Assembly (NCBI RefSeq): GCF_024460775.1
Contig: NZ_JANFYZ010000004.1
Location: 62,001-126,000, forward strand
DNA length: 64,000 nucleotides
Source of the DNA: Desulfovibrio desulfuricans
Lineage (GTDB): Bacteria; Desulfobacterota; Desulfovibrionia; Desulfovibrionales; Desulfovibrionaceae
Direction of reading: 5' to 3'
The position numbers and the translations under genes were made by a program. How positions within the stretch are numbered: the first letter of the stretch is position 1; each line of letters starts with the position of its first letter. Under the pieces are notes generated by a model. The model made no database searches, had not been told where the DNA came from, and saw only the letters and a list, made by a program, of their open reading frames with translations. Below are positions 8,812 through 15,944 of the stretch, one piece after another.

Positions 8812-9698
8812 ACCCCGTCAGCGCGCTCTGGCAGCGCCGGGGGCTTACCACCCTGCTCATGCCCGAAGGCTACGATGCCTTTGCCGCCCCGCAACAGGAG
8901 GCGTCTCGTGCTGCGTCCGCCAACGCCCACGGCCAGACGCACGCGGGGCAAGCACACACTGATCAGGCGCGCACAGGCCAGCACGCGCGGGAGCGCCAGC
9001 CATGGCAACAAAGTGGTCAGCAGCAAAGTCCTCGACCGGCAAGCCCCGCGCCAAACCGTGAAGTGCCCCCCCAACGGCGGCCCCACATGCCCGCAGGGCC
9101 GGATACCGCCAATGCCGCCAGCAGAACAGCCCCCCAAGCCGAAGCCGCTCCTGCCGCAGGGCAGAGCAAGGCCGCCGCTTGGCTGCCCCTGCCTCCCCAC
9201 GTGTGGCCCGGCCCCTGGCAGGCACGGCTGAAGCAGACCCGCCCCGGCCCTGTGCTCTGGACATACTGGAATCTTGGCCCCGACCTCTGCGATCCGCAAA
9301 CCCCGGGCCGGATGGAACGCCGCCAGTTTTTGCAACGCCTGCTGAACGATCTGGGGCATCCCGCTGGGACGCACACCTTTTGGCCCTCGTGCCTGCCGCC
9401 TGATCCCGAAGCATTGCCGCCAACCGTACCGCCCATATCGGACAATGGCTTTGCGGCCAATGCGGACGTGTTCTGGTCTGGCGCTGCCCAACTTCGCGCC
9501 AGAGGCGTGGTGGTCATGGGTTCGGCGGCAGCCAATGCCGTTGCGCTCCCCGGCGGGCTGCGACCTCCGCAGCAGATACGCCACAGGGGCAAGCTGGTAT
9601 GGGTTCTCTGGGACGTGGACAACCTGCTCCAGTTTGACCAGCGCTATGCATCCATGCTGGCCCTGCTGCGCGAAGCCCTGCGCCACATTTTGCGGTAA
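8793..9698 (+). CDS. Hypothetical protein overlapping coaBC
   Basis: About 301 residues; the start is uncertain (ATG at 8793, GTG at 8787), and either lies inside the last 25 bases of coaBC. Residues 1-140 are low-complexity, rich in Ala, Gln, Pro and Arg, and look disordered. The conserved-looking part is the C-terminal 160 residues, beginning WPGPWQARLKQ and including VLWTYWNLGPDL, HTFWPSCLPPD, RGVVVMGSAAANAV and LVWVLWDVDNLL. The alternation of hydrophobic strands and the tryptophan-rich start suggest a globular alpha/beta domain, but I recognise no family. The overlap with coaBC suggests co-translation. Confidence 0.65.
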   Translation: MAFALVNPVSALWQRRGLTTLLMPEGYDAFAAPQQEASRAASANAHGQTHAGQAHTDQARTGQHARERQPWQQSGQQQSPRPASPAPNREVPPQRRPHMPAGPDTANAASRTAPQAEAAPAAGQSKAAAWLPLPPHVWPGPWQARLKQTRPGPVLWTYWNLGPDLCDPQTPGRMERRQFLQRLLNDLGHPAGTHTFWPSCLPPDPEALPPTVPPISDNGFAANADVFWSGAAQLRARGVVVMGSAAANAVALPGGLRPPQQIRHRGKLVWVLWDVDNLLQFDQRYASMLALLREALRHILR

Positions 9699-9788
9699 GC
9701 CCCGCCAACAGGACGCGTGAGGGTCGCCGCGCACTTCGGACGGCCCTTCATTGTCGCTCATGGGCGACCGAGAGGAGATTTTCTTTCC

Positions 9789-10121
9789 ATGTTTATTGCG
9801 CTTGGACTCACCTTTCTTGGCATGGCCCTTGGCTTTCTGCTGCGCGGCCAGCCCTGGATTACCTCGCTGACACGCTGCGTCACACCCGCCATCATGCTGC
9901 TGCTTTTTGCGCTGGGCATATCTGTGGGCAGCAACGAGCTGCTCATACAGTCCCTGCCCCGGCTTGGCGGCGCAGCTCTGGCCCTCACGGTAGCGGGCAT
10001 TCTGGGTTCCTTAGCCTGCGCGGCGCTGATTCGCCGATTTTTCACCAAAACGCCCACGCCTGCGGGGATTTCACCCCAGCAAAAGGCAACTGATGCAGAG
10101 GCGCGCAGTCATGAAGGGTAG
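9789..10121 (+). CDS. lysO: LysO-family transporter, N-terminal piece
   Basis: A 110-residue membrane protein with about three hydrophobic helices and the motif LLFALGISVGSNELL, which recurs in the following gene as LLVGISIGSDRRL. This pair matches the two related halves of LysO (DUF340), the lysine exporter that is one roughly 300-residue chain in E. coli but is split into two adjacent genes in a number of anaerobes. The ATG at 9789 follows GAGGAG, though with a rather long spacer. The hydrophilic tail (about 82-110) overlaps the next gene's start. Lysine is the family substrate; export here is inferred. Confidence 0.75.
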   Translation: MFIALGLTFLGMALGFLLRGQPWITSLTRCVTPAIMLLLFALGISVGSNELLIQSLPRLGGAALALTVAGILGSLACAALIRRFFTKTPTPAGISPQQKATDAEARSHEG

Positions 10122-10710
10122 CCTCATCATCCTGTTTTTTTTCTGTTCCGGCGTACTGCTTGCGCGCATGGGGCTGATACCCACCTATCTGGTGGAACAC
10201 GACTTCACGATATACGCCCTGTGGCTGCTCATGCTGCTGGTGGGCATTTCCATCGGTTCAGACCGCAGGCTTGGCGAAATTTTGCGCACTCTGCGCCCTC
10301 GCGTACTGCTGCTGCCGCTGGCAACCACGGTGGGCACATTTGCGGGCACGGCGCTCATGAGCCTGTTTCTTGCGTACAGCGTGAGCGAGTGCATGGCTGT
10401 GGGCGCGGGCTTTGCCTATTATTCGCTGTCGTCCATCTTCATTTCGCAGTACAAGGGGCCGGAGCTGGGCACCATTGCGCTCATCAGCAACATTGCCCGC
10501 GAGCTCGTCACCCTGCTGCTCACGCCACTGCTTGCGCGATATCTTGGGCCGCTGGCGCCGATCTGTTGCGGCGGCGCATCTACCATGGATACAACGCTGC
10601 CTGGTATTACCCGGTATTGCGGCAAGGACTGGCTCTTTGTTTCCATCGTACATGGCATGGTACTGGATTTTAGCGTACCATTCTGGGTGATTTTATTTTG
10701 TACATTGTAG
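10111..10710 (+). CDS. lysO: LysO-family transporter, C-terminal piece
   Basis: A 199-residue membrane protein with several hydrophobic helices; it carries LMLLVGISIGSD near residue 45 and a downstream core (GAGFAYYSLSSIFISQYKGPELGTI, then GGASTMDTTLPGI) typical of the larger DUF340/LysO domain. The ATG at 10111 follows AGAGG and lies inside the last 11 bases of the small LysO gene, so the two are translationally coupled and likely form one transporter. This is the normal split arrangement in some lineages rather than a frameshift: each piece has its own start and ribosome binding site. Confidence 0.78.
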   Translation: MKGSLIILFFFCSGVLLARMGLIPTYLVEHDFTIYALWLLMLLVGISIGSDRRLGEILRTLRPRVLLLPLATTVGTFAGTALMSLFLAYSVSECMAVGAGFAYYSLSSIFISQYKGPELGTIALISNIARELVTLLLTPLLARYLGPLAPICCGGASTMDTTLPGITRYCGKDWLFVSIVHGMVLDFSVPFWVILFCTL

Positions 10711-11320
10711 GAAATTGAAGAGGACTTACCTCGCATGCTTGAGGGGCGGGTGAACCGGCCAAGCTATCCGTGGTATTTGGATGAAACGAATATTGAACGA
10801 AGCGAAAGCGGCCTCTGGCATTTACGCGTCGCGGAGGGAGATCACCTGAGCGAGCGCAGCGAGGGAAGGAAGCTCCCGCAGCAGCAGACGCGTGCCCTCG
10901 CAAGCCCACGGTAATTGAAACCCCAAGGGGGGTAGCAGAGGGGGCCGAGGAGGGGGCGCAGCACCATACGGAGTATTGGCTTAGCCAATACGACCGGAAA
11001 TCAGGAGCAGGTCGCGGCTTTGCCGCGCCGTCAGCGACTGATAGCCGTGCCTTACCGCTCGGCGGCAACGCCGCCGAAAGCGGCCCAAAAACCGCAGAGC
11101 GGGGTTTGGCATCAGAATGGCGGGGCGCAGCCCCATAGCCGGTCCCCTTTGCCCCGCGCCGGGCAGGCGTCCCAAACTTCACCGGATGGCGAAACTTCCG
11201 CGCCCGAAGGGCGCAATCCCGCCGCACGGCGAAACACATAACCGATTCCTGCCTTGCCAGATCGCTCAAAAGCGCTCACTATGAATGCAAGCCTGAAAAC
11301 AGACCGCGGAGGAACTGCTC
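10711..11320. other. 610-base gene-free stretch after lysO
   Basis: No convincing gene. The stretch is GC-rich with runs of G and many short palindromes; five perfect hairpins with 3-base loops lie between 10973 and 11214 and are listed separately. Open frames exist on both strands but read as Arg/Pro/Ala-rich translations of the hairpins, with no domain and no ribosome binding site. GGAGGA at 11309-11314 belongs to the next gene. Confidence 0.6.
10973..11214. repeat. Cluster of five perfect triloop hairpins
   Basis: Five perfect inverted repeats, each with exactly three unpaired bases: GTATTGGC-TTA-GCCAATAC (10973-10991), CGCGGC-TTT-GCCGCG (11013-11027), CGGCGGC-AAC-GCCGCCG (11060-11076), GGGGC-GCA-GCCCC (11122-11134) and GCGCCC-GAA-GGGCGC (11200-11214). 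None has a U-tract, so they do not look like ordinary terminators. The regular loop size within 240 bases is striking. Possible roles include a structured RNA, REP-like extragenic palindromes or the remains of a repeat; the sequence does not decide between them. Confidence 0.6.
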
Positions 11321-12013
11321 ATGGCCCGCATGCGATCTACAAAACAAAAGCTTAAAGAGTGCCTTGTCAGCCCGCAGTGGCGTGAACACCTGGACGAAAT
11401 CGCCCAAGGCGGCCTTGAAAATATTGGGCCGCTCTTTTCCTTTCTTCTGCTCGGCCCCCAAACCATGCACCGAGCCGCTGTTGCGCTGGGGCAGGTAACA
11501 GCGCGCCTGATGCAGGAACAGCCGGAATCGGCCAAGAATATTGTCCGCCGCCTCATGTGGCATCTCAACGAAGAATCCGGCAACATCGGCTGGGGCATCC
11601 CCGAGGCCTTTGCAGAAATCCTCGCCGCCAGCGAATCTCTGGCCAAGGATTTTCACCGCATTCTTATCAGCTACATCATTGATCTTGGCCGCGACGACAA
11701 CTATTGCGACAACGACACCCTGCGCCGCTCCTGCTACTGGGCCATCGGGCGTCTTGCCCAGACTCGCCCGCAATTGTGCCTGACCGCCCGCCCCTGGCTG
11801 CTGAAAGGGCTGGAAGACGTTGATCCTGTGTGCCAGGGCATGGCCGCATGGGCGCTCAGCCAACTGCCGCCCGACCTCATGGACGCCCCAGCTCTGCGCC
11901 GCCTGGCCGAAGCGGGCAACACAGCCCCGTGCGAGCTCTTTGACGGCGAGGATGTTTACGAAAAAACCGCAAGCCAGATTGCTGCCGATGCCCTTGAGGG
12001 CAAGCTGAAGTAA
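11321..12013 (+). CDS. HEAT-repeat-like protein of the DVU0298 type
   Basis: A 230-residue soluble, helix-rich protein. Stretches such as NIVRRLMWHLNEESGNIGWGIPEAFAEIL, TLRRSCYWAIGRLAQTRP and VCQGMAAWALSQLPPDL have the paired-helix spacing of HEAT/armadillo repeats, which usually mediate protein-protein contacts. The IGWGIPEA segment is, as far as I recall, typical of the DVU0298 family found in Desulfovibrio; its biochemical role is not known to me. GGAGGA lies 7 bases before the ATG. It is monocistronic, with a strong bidirectional terminator after it. Confidence 0.75.
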   Translation: MARMRSTKQKLKECLVSPQWREHLDEIAQGGLENIGPLFSFLLLGPQTMHRAAVALGQVTARLMQEQPESAKNIVRRLMWHLNEESGNIGWGIPEAFAEILAASESLAKDFHRILISYIIDLGRDDNYCDNDTLRRSCYWAIGRLAQTRPQLCLTARPWLLKGLEDVDPVCQGMAAWALSQLPPDLMDAPALRRLAEAGNTAPCELFDGEDVYEKTASQIAADALEGKLK

Positions 12014-12064
12014 CGTTCTTCTTGGCGCATCCCGCAAGCCATAGTTGACCTTTGCCATAAATAG

Positions 12065-12102
12065 AAAGCTCCCCCGGAACCGCGAGATTCCGGGGGAGCT
12101 TT
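12065..12102. terminator. Bidirectional terminator between the HEAT-like gene and cstA
   Basis: A 15-bp perfect stem (12065-12079 with 12088-12102, AAAGCTCCCCCGGAA and its complement) with an 8-base loop lies between two convergent genes. The A/T ends of the stem give a short U-run in both directions (GAGCTTTG on the plus strand, AGCTTTCTAT on the minus strand). Confidence 0.85.
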
Positions 12103-12132
12103 GTTATGCCAGCCGCCAGCAGCGGCTTTCAG

Positions 12133-13974
12133 CTATTCTTCGGCCAGGGCGCGCACGGGTTCGCCGTAAGCGTCGTTAACCGTGCCAGTGGTGTTCATGA
12201 GTTCAATCCAGCGGCGGATGGTGCCCACAAGCACAAAGACCATCAGCACCATGACCAGGCAGGCCAGGAAGGCAAGCAGATACTTGCCGCCGGGGATGTA
12301 GGTCGTGGTGACCTGCAAATAGCCAGCCCAGAAGGTCACGGCGGTCAGGAAGATACCGGGGATGGCCGTAACAAGGCTGAGCTTGCCGCGGTTCATGCGC
12401 AGCAGCATGGAGGTGCACACGATCAGGGCGCAGCCAGCAAGCAGCTGGTTGCTCAGACCGAACAGGGGCCAGATGTTGCTGATGTTGCCGGTGTACATCA
12501 GATAGCCCCACATGGACGTGAAGATGAAGCTGGTGATGTAGACGCCGGGCATCCAGTTCTTGTCGCCAAAGGGCGCGTACACCTTGCCCAGCATTTCCTG
12601 CAGGAAGAAGCGGCCCACGCGGGTACCGGCGTCAATGGCGGTCAGGATGAAGACCGCTTCAAACATGACGGCAAAGTTGTACCAGTAGGCCATCAGGTGA
12701 TCCATGTAGGGGATCTTGTGGAAAATGTGGGCCATGCCCACGGCCAGAGAAACTGCGCCGCCGGGGCGGGCATGCAGGTTCAGGCCGATCTTTTCTTCAA
12801 AGAAGCCCAGATCGACAGTGTTCAGCGCGGGGTGCGCCGCAACCAGCGAGCTGAACTTGTCGGGGGTAGCGTTGATGGCAAAGTAGTCGCCGGGCATCAG
12901 GGTGCAGGCGGCGATCAAGGCCATGATGGCGACAAAGCCTTCGGTCAGCATGGCGCCGTAGCCTACAAAGAGGATGTCGCGCTCGTTGCCGATCATTTTG
13001 GGCGTTGTGCCGGTGCCGATGATGGCGTGGAAGCCGGACATGGCGCCGCAAGCGATGGTGATAAAGATAAAGGGCAATGCAGGCCCGCCGATCACGGGGC
13101 CACCGCCGTTAATAAAGGGGGTAACGGTGGGCATGAGCAGGATGGGCTGCACAAAGATGATGCCCACGGCCAGCATAAGGATGGTGCCTATCTTGAGATA
13201 GGTGGAAAGATAGTCGCGCGGCACCAGCAGGAACCACACGGGCAGAACGGAAGCGAGGAAGCCGTAACCGGCGATGGCCAGAGCCACGGTGTCGCGGTTC
13301 CAGTCAAATGCCCAGCCCAGCACGTCCTTCTGCATGAGGTCATGGCCGCTCAGAATACCCACAACCAGCAGCACCAGACCCACAAGGCTGGCAAGCAGAA
13401 CGCTGTTCTGCTTGAAGCGCATGATCAGGCCCATGAGCATGGCGATAGGCATGGTGATGACAACGATAAACAGCGACCAGGGCGCGTTGTGCATGGCGCT
13501 GATGCAGGCCAGCGAAAGACCGGCCAGGGTCAGAATAAGAATACACAGCACGGCGATGCCCGCCACGGTGCCTGTAACGGGGCCGACCTCGCGCTGGGCG
13601 ATGGCCGAAAGGCTCTGGCCCTTGTGCCGGACGGAGGCGAACAGCACCACCATATCGTGCACCGCGCCGCCAAGTACGCAGCCAATCAGAATCCACAGCG
13701 CGCCGGGCAAATAGCCGAACTGCGCGGCGAGCACAGGGCCAACCAGCGGCCCTGCAGCCGCGATGGCGGCAAAATGGTGGCCGTAGAGAACAAATTCGTT
13801 GGTTTTGACGTAGTCGTGACCATCAGCAAAACGAACCGCTGGCGTAATGCGGCCCGCATCCAGTTTCAGAACCTTGTTTGCCAGAAAAATGCCATACACC
13901 CGGTAGGCAATGGCAAATATGCACAATGCCGCAAACACTAGCGTGATGGCATTAATGTGCTCCAAGCTTTCCAT
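12133..13974 (-). CDS. cstA: Carbon starvation protein A family transporter
   Basis: A 613-residue polytopic inner-membrane protein of the CstA family, whose E. coli members CstA and BtsT import pyruvate or peptides. Family segments visible include NEFVLYGHHFAAIAAAGPLVGPVLAAQFGYLPG near the N-terminus and GAVHDMVVLFASVRHKGQSL; many hydrophobic helices follow. It is about 90 residues shorter than the E. coli proteins, as is usual for the short branch of the family. AGGGAGA precedes the ATG. It is monocistronic, with a long upstream region containing a candidate sigma-54 promoter and palindromes. Pyruvate is the likeliest substrate in a fermentative sulfate reducer, but this is inference. Confidence 0.93.
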   Translation of the reverse strand: MESLEHINAITLVFAALCIFAIAYRVYGIFLANKVLKLDAGRITPAVRFADGHDYVKTNEFVLYGHHFAAIAAAGPLVGPVLAAQFGYLPGALWILIGCVLGGAVHDMVVLFASVRHKGQSLSAIAQREVGPVTGTVAGIAVLCILILTLAGLSLACISAMHNAPWSLFIVVITMPIAMLMGLIMRFKQNSVLLASLVGLVLLVVGILSGHDLMQKDVLGWAFDWNRDTVALAIAGYGFLASVLPVWFLLVPRDYLSTYLKIGTILMLAVGIIFVQPILLMPTVTPFINGGGPVIGGPALPFIFITIACGAMSGFHAIIGTGTTPKMIGNERDILFVGYGAMLTEGFVAIMALIAACTLMPGDYFAINATPDKFSSLVAAHPALNTVDLGFFEEKIGLNLHARPGGAVSLAVGMAHIFHKIPYMDHLMAYWYNFAVMFEAVFILTAIDAGTRVGRFFLQEMLGKVYAPFGDKNWMPGVYITSFIFTSMWGYLMYTGNISNIWPLFGLSNQLLAGCALIVCTSMLLRMNRGKLSLVTAIPGIFLTAVTFWAGYLQVTTTYIPGGKYLLAFLACLVMVLMVFVLVGTIRRWIELMNTTGTVNDAYGEPVRALAEE

Positions 13975-14136
13975 CGTGTCTCTCCCTGTTTTGTTCTTCT
14001 GGTCGCAGCCAGCAAATCATTCCAAAGCACACAGCCGCTACCCCAGAAACACGCTACTGAATCCCGCGGAACAATGCACAGTCTGCTTCCTCCTTGCCAA
14101 TGCGTCGGGCATCAAAACCGCGACAAACCAGAACCC

Positions 14137-14148
14137 CCAGTTAACTGG
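14137..14148. promoter_or_regulatory. 12-bp palindrome in the cstA leader
   Basis: CCAGTTAACTGG is a perfect palindrome about 165 bases upstream of the cstA start and, if the sigma-54 promoter at 14222-14239 is used, inside the transcribed leader. AACTGGTC at its right edge resembles a half-site of GntR-type regulators, but the matching second half is absent. Operator function is a guess. Confidence 0.3.
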
Positions 14149-14221
14149 TCAACATTGCTAATCATAAACTTTCCTGCTTTTCGCGTACCCCCATTAAATT
14201 GCGCTGTCCATACAAATTGTT

Positions 14222-14239
14222 TACGCAAGGCCAGTGCCG
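14222..14239 (-). promoter_or_regulatory. Candidate sigma-54 promoter for cstA
   Basis: Reading the minus strand, 14238 to 14225 gives GGCACTGGCCTTGC, which contains the sigma-54 core GGCAC-N5-TTGC with the -24 GG and -12 GC exactly 12 bases apart. The flanking T before GG is missing, so the match is good but not perfect. The start site would fall near 14213, about 240 bases before cstA. The palindrome at 14376-14389 sits about 160-175 bases further upstream, a normal distance for an enhancer-binding activator. Confidence 0.5.
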
Positions 14240-14375
14240 CACTTTCGGCCAAACGCCAATCACCATATATCTTGCGCAGTTTAATGGAAAAGGCTTCTGG
14301 CGCACACTGTTTATACAGTATTTTGCTCGGTTACCGAAGACAGATTGCCTGCATTCACAAAGGCCCCGCAGCGAT

Positions 14376-14389
14376 GTGAAAATTTTCAC
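14376..14389. promoter_or_regulatory. 14-bp palindrome GTGAAAATTTTCAC, possible activator site
   Basis: A perfect 14-bp palindrome in the cstA upstream region. Extra copies of its half-site lie nearby: ATTCACAAAG around 14353-14362 and TTCGTGAATC around 14394-14403. Clustered half-sites upstream of a -24/-12 element are typical of sigma-54 activator binding sites. The activator is unknown. Confidence 0.4.
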
Positions 14390-14546
14390 TCTTTTCGTGA
14401 ATCCATGCAAGCACTTTGTTGGCGGGCTTGCATGCCCCGCGCTAAACCCTCCCAATGTGGCAATCGAAATGTAGCAACGCCGGGTTGCTGCCTGTCGTTG
14501 GCCGTTTTGCTTGCATTCCTCCGCGCCTGGGCCTAAACTTGAAAAA

Positions 14547-14661
14547 CCGGCTGGGGGAGCCTCAAAGGCTGAGAAAGGGTGATAGCGCCCTGACCCCTAG
14601 AATCGCGCAAAACAACGCGGTTCTGCACCTGACGCGGATAGTGCCGACGAAGGGAAGCTGG
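14547..14661 (+). ncRNA. TPP riboswitch (THI element)
   Basis: A thiamine pyrophosphate aptamer upstream of thiS. The conserved pieces occur in order: GGGGAGCC, AGGCTGAGAAAGGG (the CUGAGA box), GACCC, a variable P3 stem (AGAA-CGCG paired with CGCG-TTCT), CACCTGA, and GGATAGTGCCGACGAAGGGAA. P1 forms between CCGGCT (14547-14552) and AGCTGG (14656-14661) with one G-U pair. It is followed by a terminator hairpin before thiS, so ligand binding should stop transcription early. Confidence 0.97.
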
Positions 14662-14692
14662 CCAACCTGCATGTATTTGCAGGATTGTGCTC

Positions 14693-14727
14693 GCCCGCAG
14701 CCGTAATGGTTTTTGCGGGCATTTCTG
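14693..14727 (+). terminator. Riboswitch-controlled terminator
   Basis: GCCCGCA (14693-14699) pairs with TGCGGGC (14714-14720), and ATTTCTGTTTT follows. It lies about 30 bases after the TPP aptamer and about 95 bases before thiS, the position expected of an expression platform acting by transcription termination. A small hairpin at 14666-14683 (CCTGCA/TGCAGG) lies between and may belong to the antiterminator switch. Confidence 0.75.
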
Positions 14728-14819
14728 TTTTATGCCGTCCGGCATCAACTGCCCCGCAGAACCATTACAACCTCAACCTCGGAAGGCAGCCCATCGGCTG
14801 TTTTCCTCTGGAGGCGCGT

Positions 14820-15020
14820 ATGGATGTCACAGTCAACGGGGAAACCGAAGCCATTGCCGAACCATGCAGCGTTGCCGGACTTCTGGCAGCACGCGGGCAT
14901 GATGCGGCACGGGTTGTCGTTGAACGCAACGGAGAAATCCTGCCCCGCGAACGTTTTGCCCAAACCCTGCTCTGCGGGGGCGACAGTCTGGAGATCGTGC
15001 ACTTTGTGGGCGGCGGATAA
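14820..15020 (+). CDS. thiS: Thiamine biosynthesis sulfur carrier protein
   Basis: A 66-residue ubiquitin-like sulfur carrier ending in Gly-Gly; the C-terminal glycine is adenylylated by ThiF and converted to a thiocarboxylate that donates sulfur to thiazole synthesis. The sequence starts MDVTVNGE, has the central GLLAARG helix and ends FVGGG. The ATG at 14820 is preceded by GGAGG. It is the first gene of thiSGHF under the TPP riboswitch. Confidence 0.93.
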   Translation: MDVTVNGETEAIAEPCSVAGLLAARGHDAARVVVERNGEILPRERFAQTLLCGGDSLEIVHFVGGG

Positions 15021-15086
15021 AAGGCCAGACCTGTTTCCGGCCCGGCACACCATCCTTTTACCAGCACATTCCAGACGGAGAGCACA

Positions 15087-15875
15087 ATGAACGATCCCTT
15101 CATCATCGGCGGCGTCACCCTTACAAGCCGTCTTTTCATCGGTACCGGCAAATATGGAGCCGACAGCCTCATTCCTTCAGTGGCCGAAGCCAGCGGCGCG
15201 CAAGTCATCACCGTGGCCATGCGCCGTGTGGACAAACAGGGCGAACATCAGGCTTCCAGCCAGGGTATCATGGGGCATATCCCCGCCCATATGCGGCTGT
15301 TGCCCAACACCTCGGGCGCGCGAACCGCAGAGGAAGCCGTGCGTCTGGCCCGGCTGGCCCGCGCTGCTGGTTGCGGCGACTGGATAAAAATCGAGGTCAT
15401 TTCCGACACCCGCCATCTGCTGCCCGACGGCTACGAAACCGCCAAGGCCACGGAAATTCTCGCTAAAGATGGCTTTACCGTTCTGCCCTACATCAATCCA
15501 GACCTCTACGTGGCGCGGGCCTGCGCCAATGCCGGCGCGGCAGCCGTCATGCCTCTGGGTGCGCCCATCGGCACCAACCGGGGCCTGCGCACCAAGGAAA
15601 TGGTGGGCATCCTGATTGAAGAAATCGACCTGCCCATTGTGGTGGACGCGGGCATTGGCCGCCCCTCTCAGGCTTGCGAGGCCATGGAAATGGGCGCGGC
15701 TGCCTGTTTGGTAAACACAGCCATTGCCTCGTCCAGCGATCCAGTCAGCATGGCCCGCGCATTCGGCGCGGCAGTTCGGGCCGGGCGCGATGCATGGCTG
15801 GCTGGCCCCGGTGCCGTCAAGGCGCAGGGCCAGGGCGCGGAAGCGTCTTCACCGCTGACGGGATTTCTCCGCTAA
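15087..15875 (+). CDS. thiG: Thiazole synthase
   Basis: Forms the thiazole phosphate ring from 1-deoxy-D-xylulose 5-phosphate, dehydroglycine and ThiS-thiocarboxylate. The 262-residue TIM-barrel protein begins [19 protein letters not shown] and contains the Schiff-base lysine Lys101 in [11 protein letters not shown]. Further on, [13 protein letters not shown] and [12 protein letters not shown] are the conserved phosphate-binding and C-terminal loops. A GGAGA site precedes the ATG. It partners with ThiS and ThiH in the same operon. Confidence 0.96.
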   Translation: MNDPFIIGGVTLTSRLFIGTGKYGADSLIPSVAEASGAQVITVAMRRVDKQGEHQASSQGIMGHIPAHMRLLPNTSGARTAEEAVRLARLARAAGCGDWIKIEVISDTRHLLPDGYETAKATEILAKDGFTVLPYINPDLYVARACANAGAAAVMPLGAPIGTNRGLRTKEMVGILIEEIDLPIVVDAGIGRPSQACEAMEMGAAACLVNTAIASSSDPVSMARAFGAAVRAGRDAWLAGPGAVKAQGQGAEASSPLTGFLR

Positions 15876-15944
15876 CGCTTGCAATACACACCATGTTGAC
15901 CGCCAGCCAAACCGCTGGCAGCCGACCGCTTATAAGGATCACAC

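Larger units (their letters stand above)
13975..14546. other. Intergenic region between divergent cstA and the thi operon
   Basis: 570 bases without a gene, less GC-rich than its surroundings. It holds the cstA leader, the candidate sigma-54 promoter and two palindromes listed separately. The right end must also contain the promoter of the thi riboswitch transcript, but I see no convincing -35/-10 pair. Short open frames here lack ribosome binding sites and family resemblance. Confidence 0.5.

Noticed and set aside
10670-11269. A 199-residue minus-strand frame in the triloop-hairpin region
   Set aside because: Reads as Arg/Pro/Ala-rich translation of the hairpins, overlaps lysO antisense, lacks a ribosome binding site.
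12106-13941. A 611-residue open frame on the plus strand opposite cstA
   Set aside because: Highly charged and His/Gln/Gly-rich with no domain, exactly antisense to a clear membrane transporter gene.
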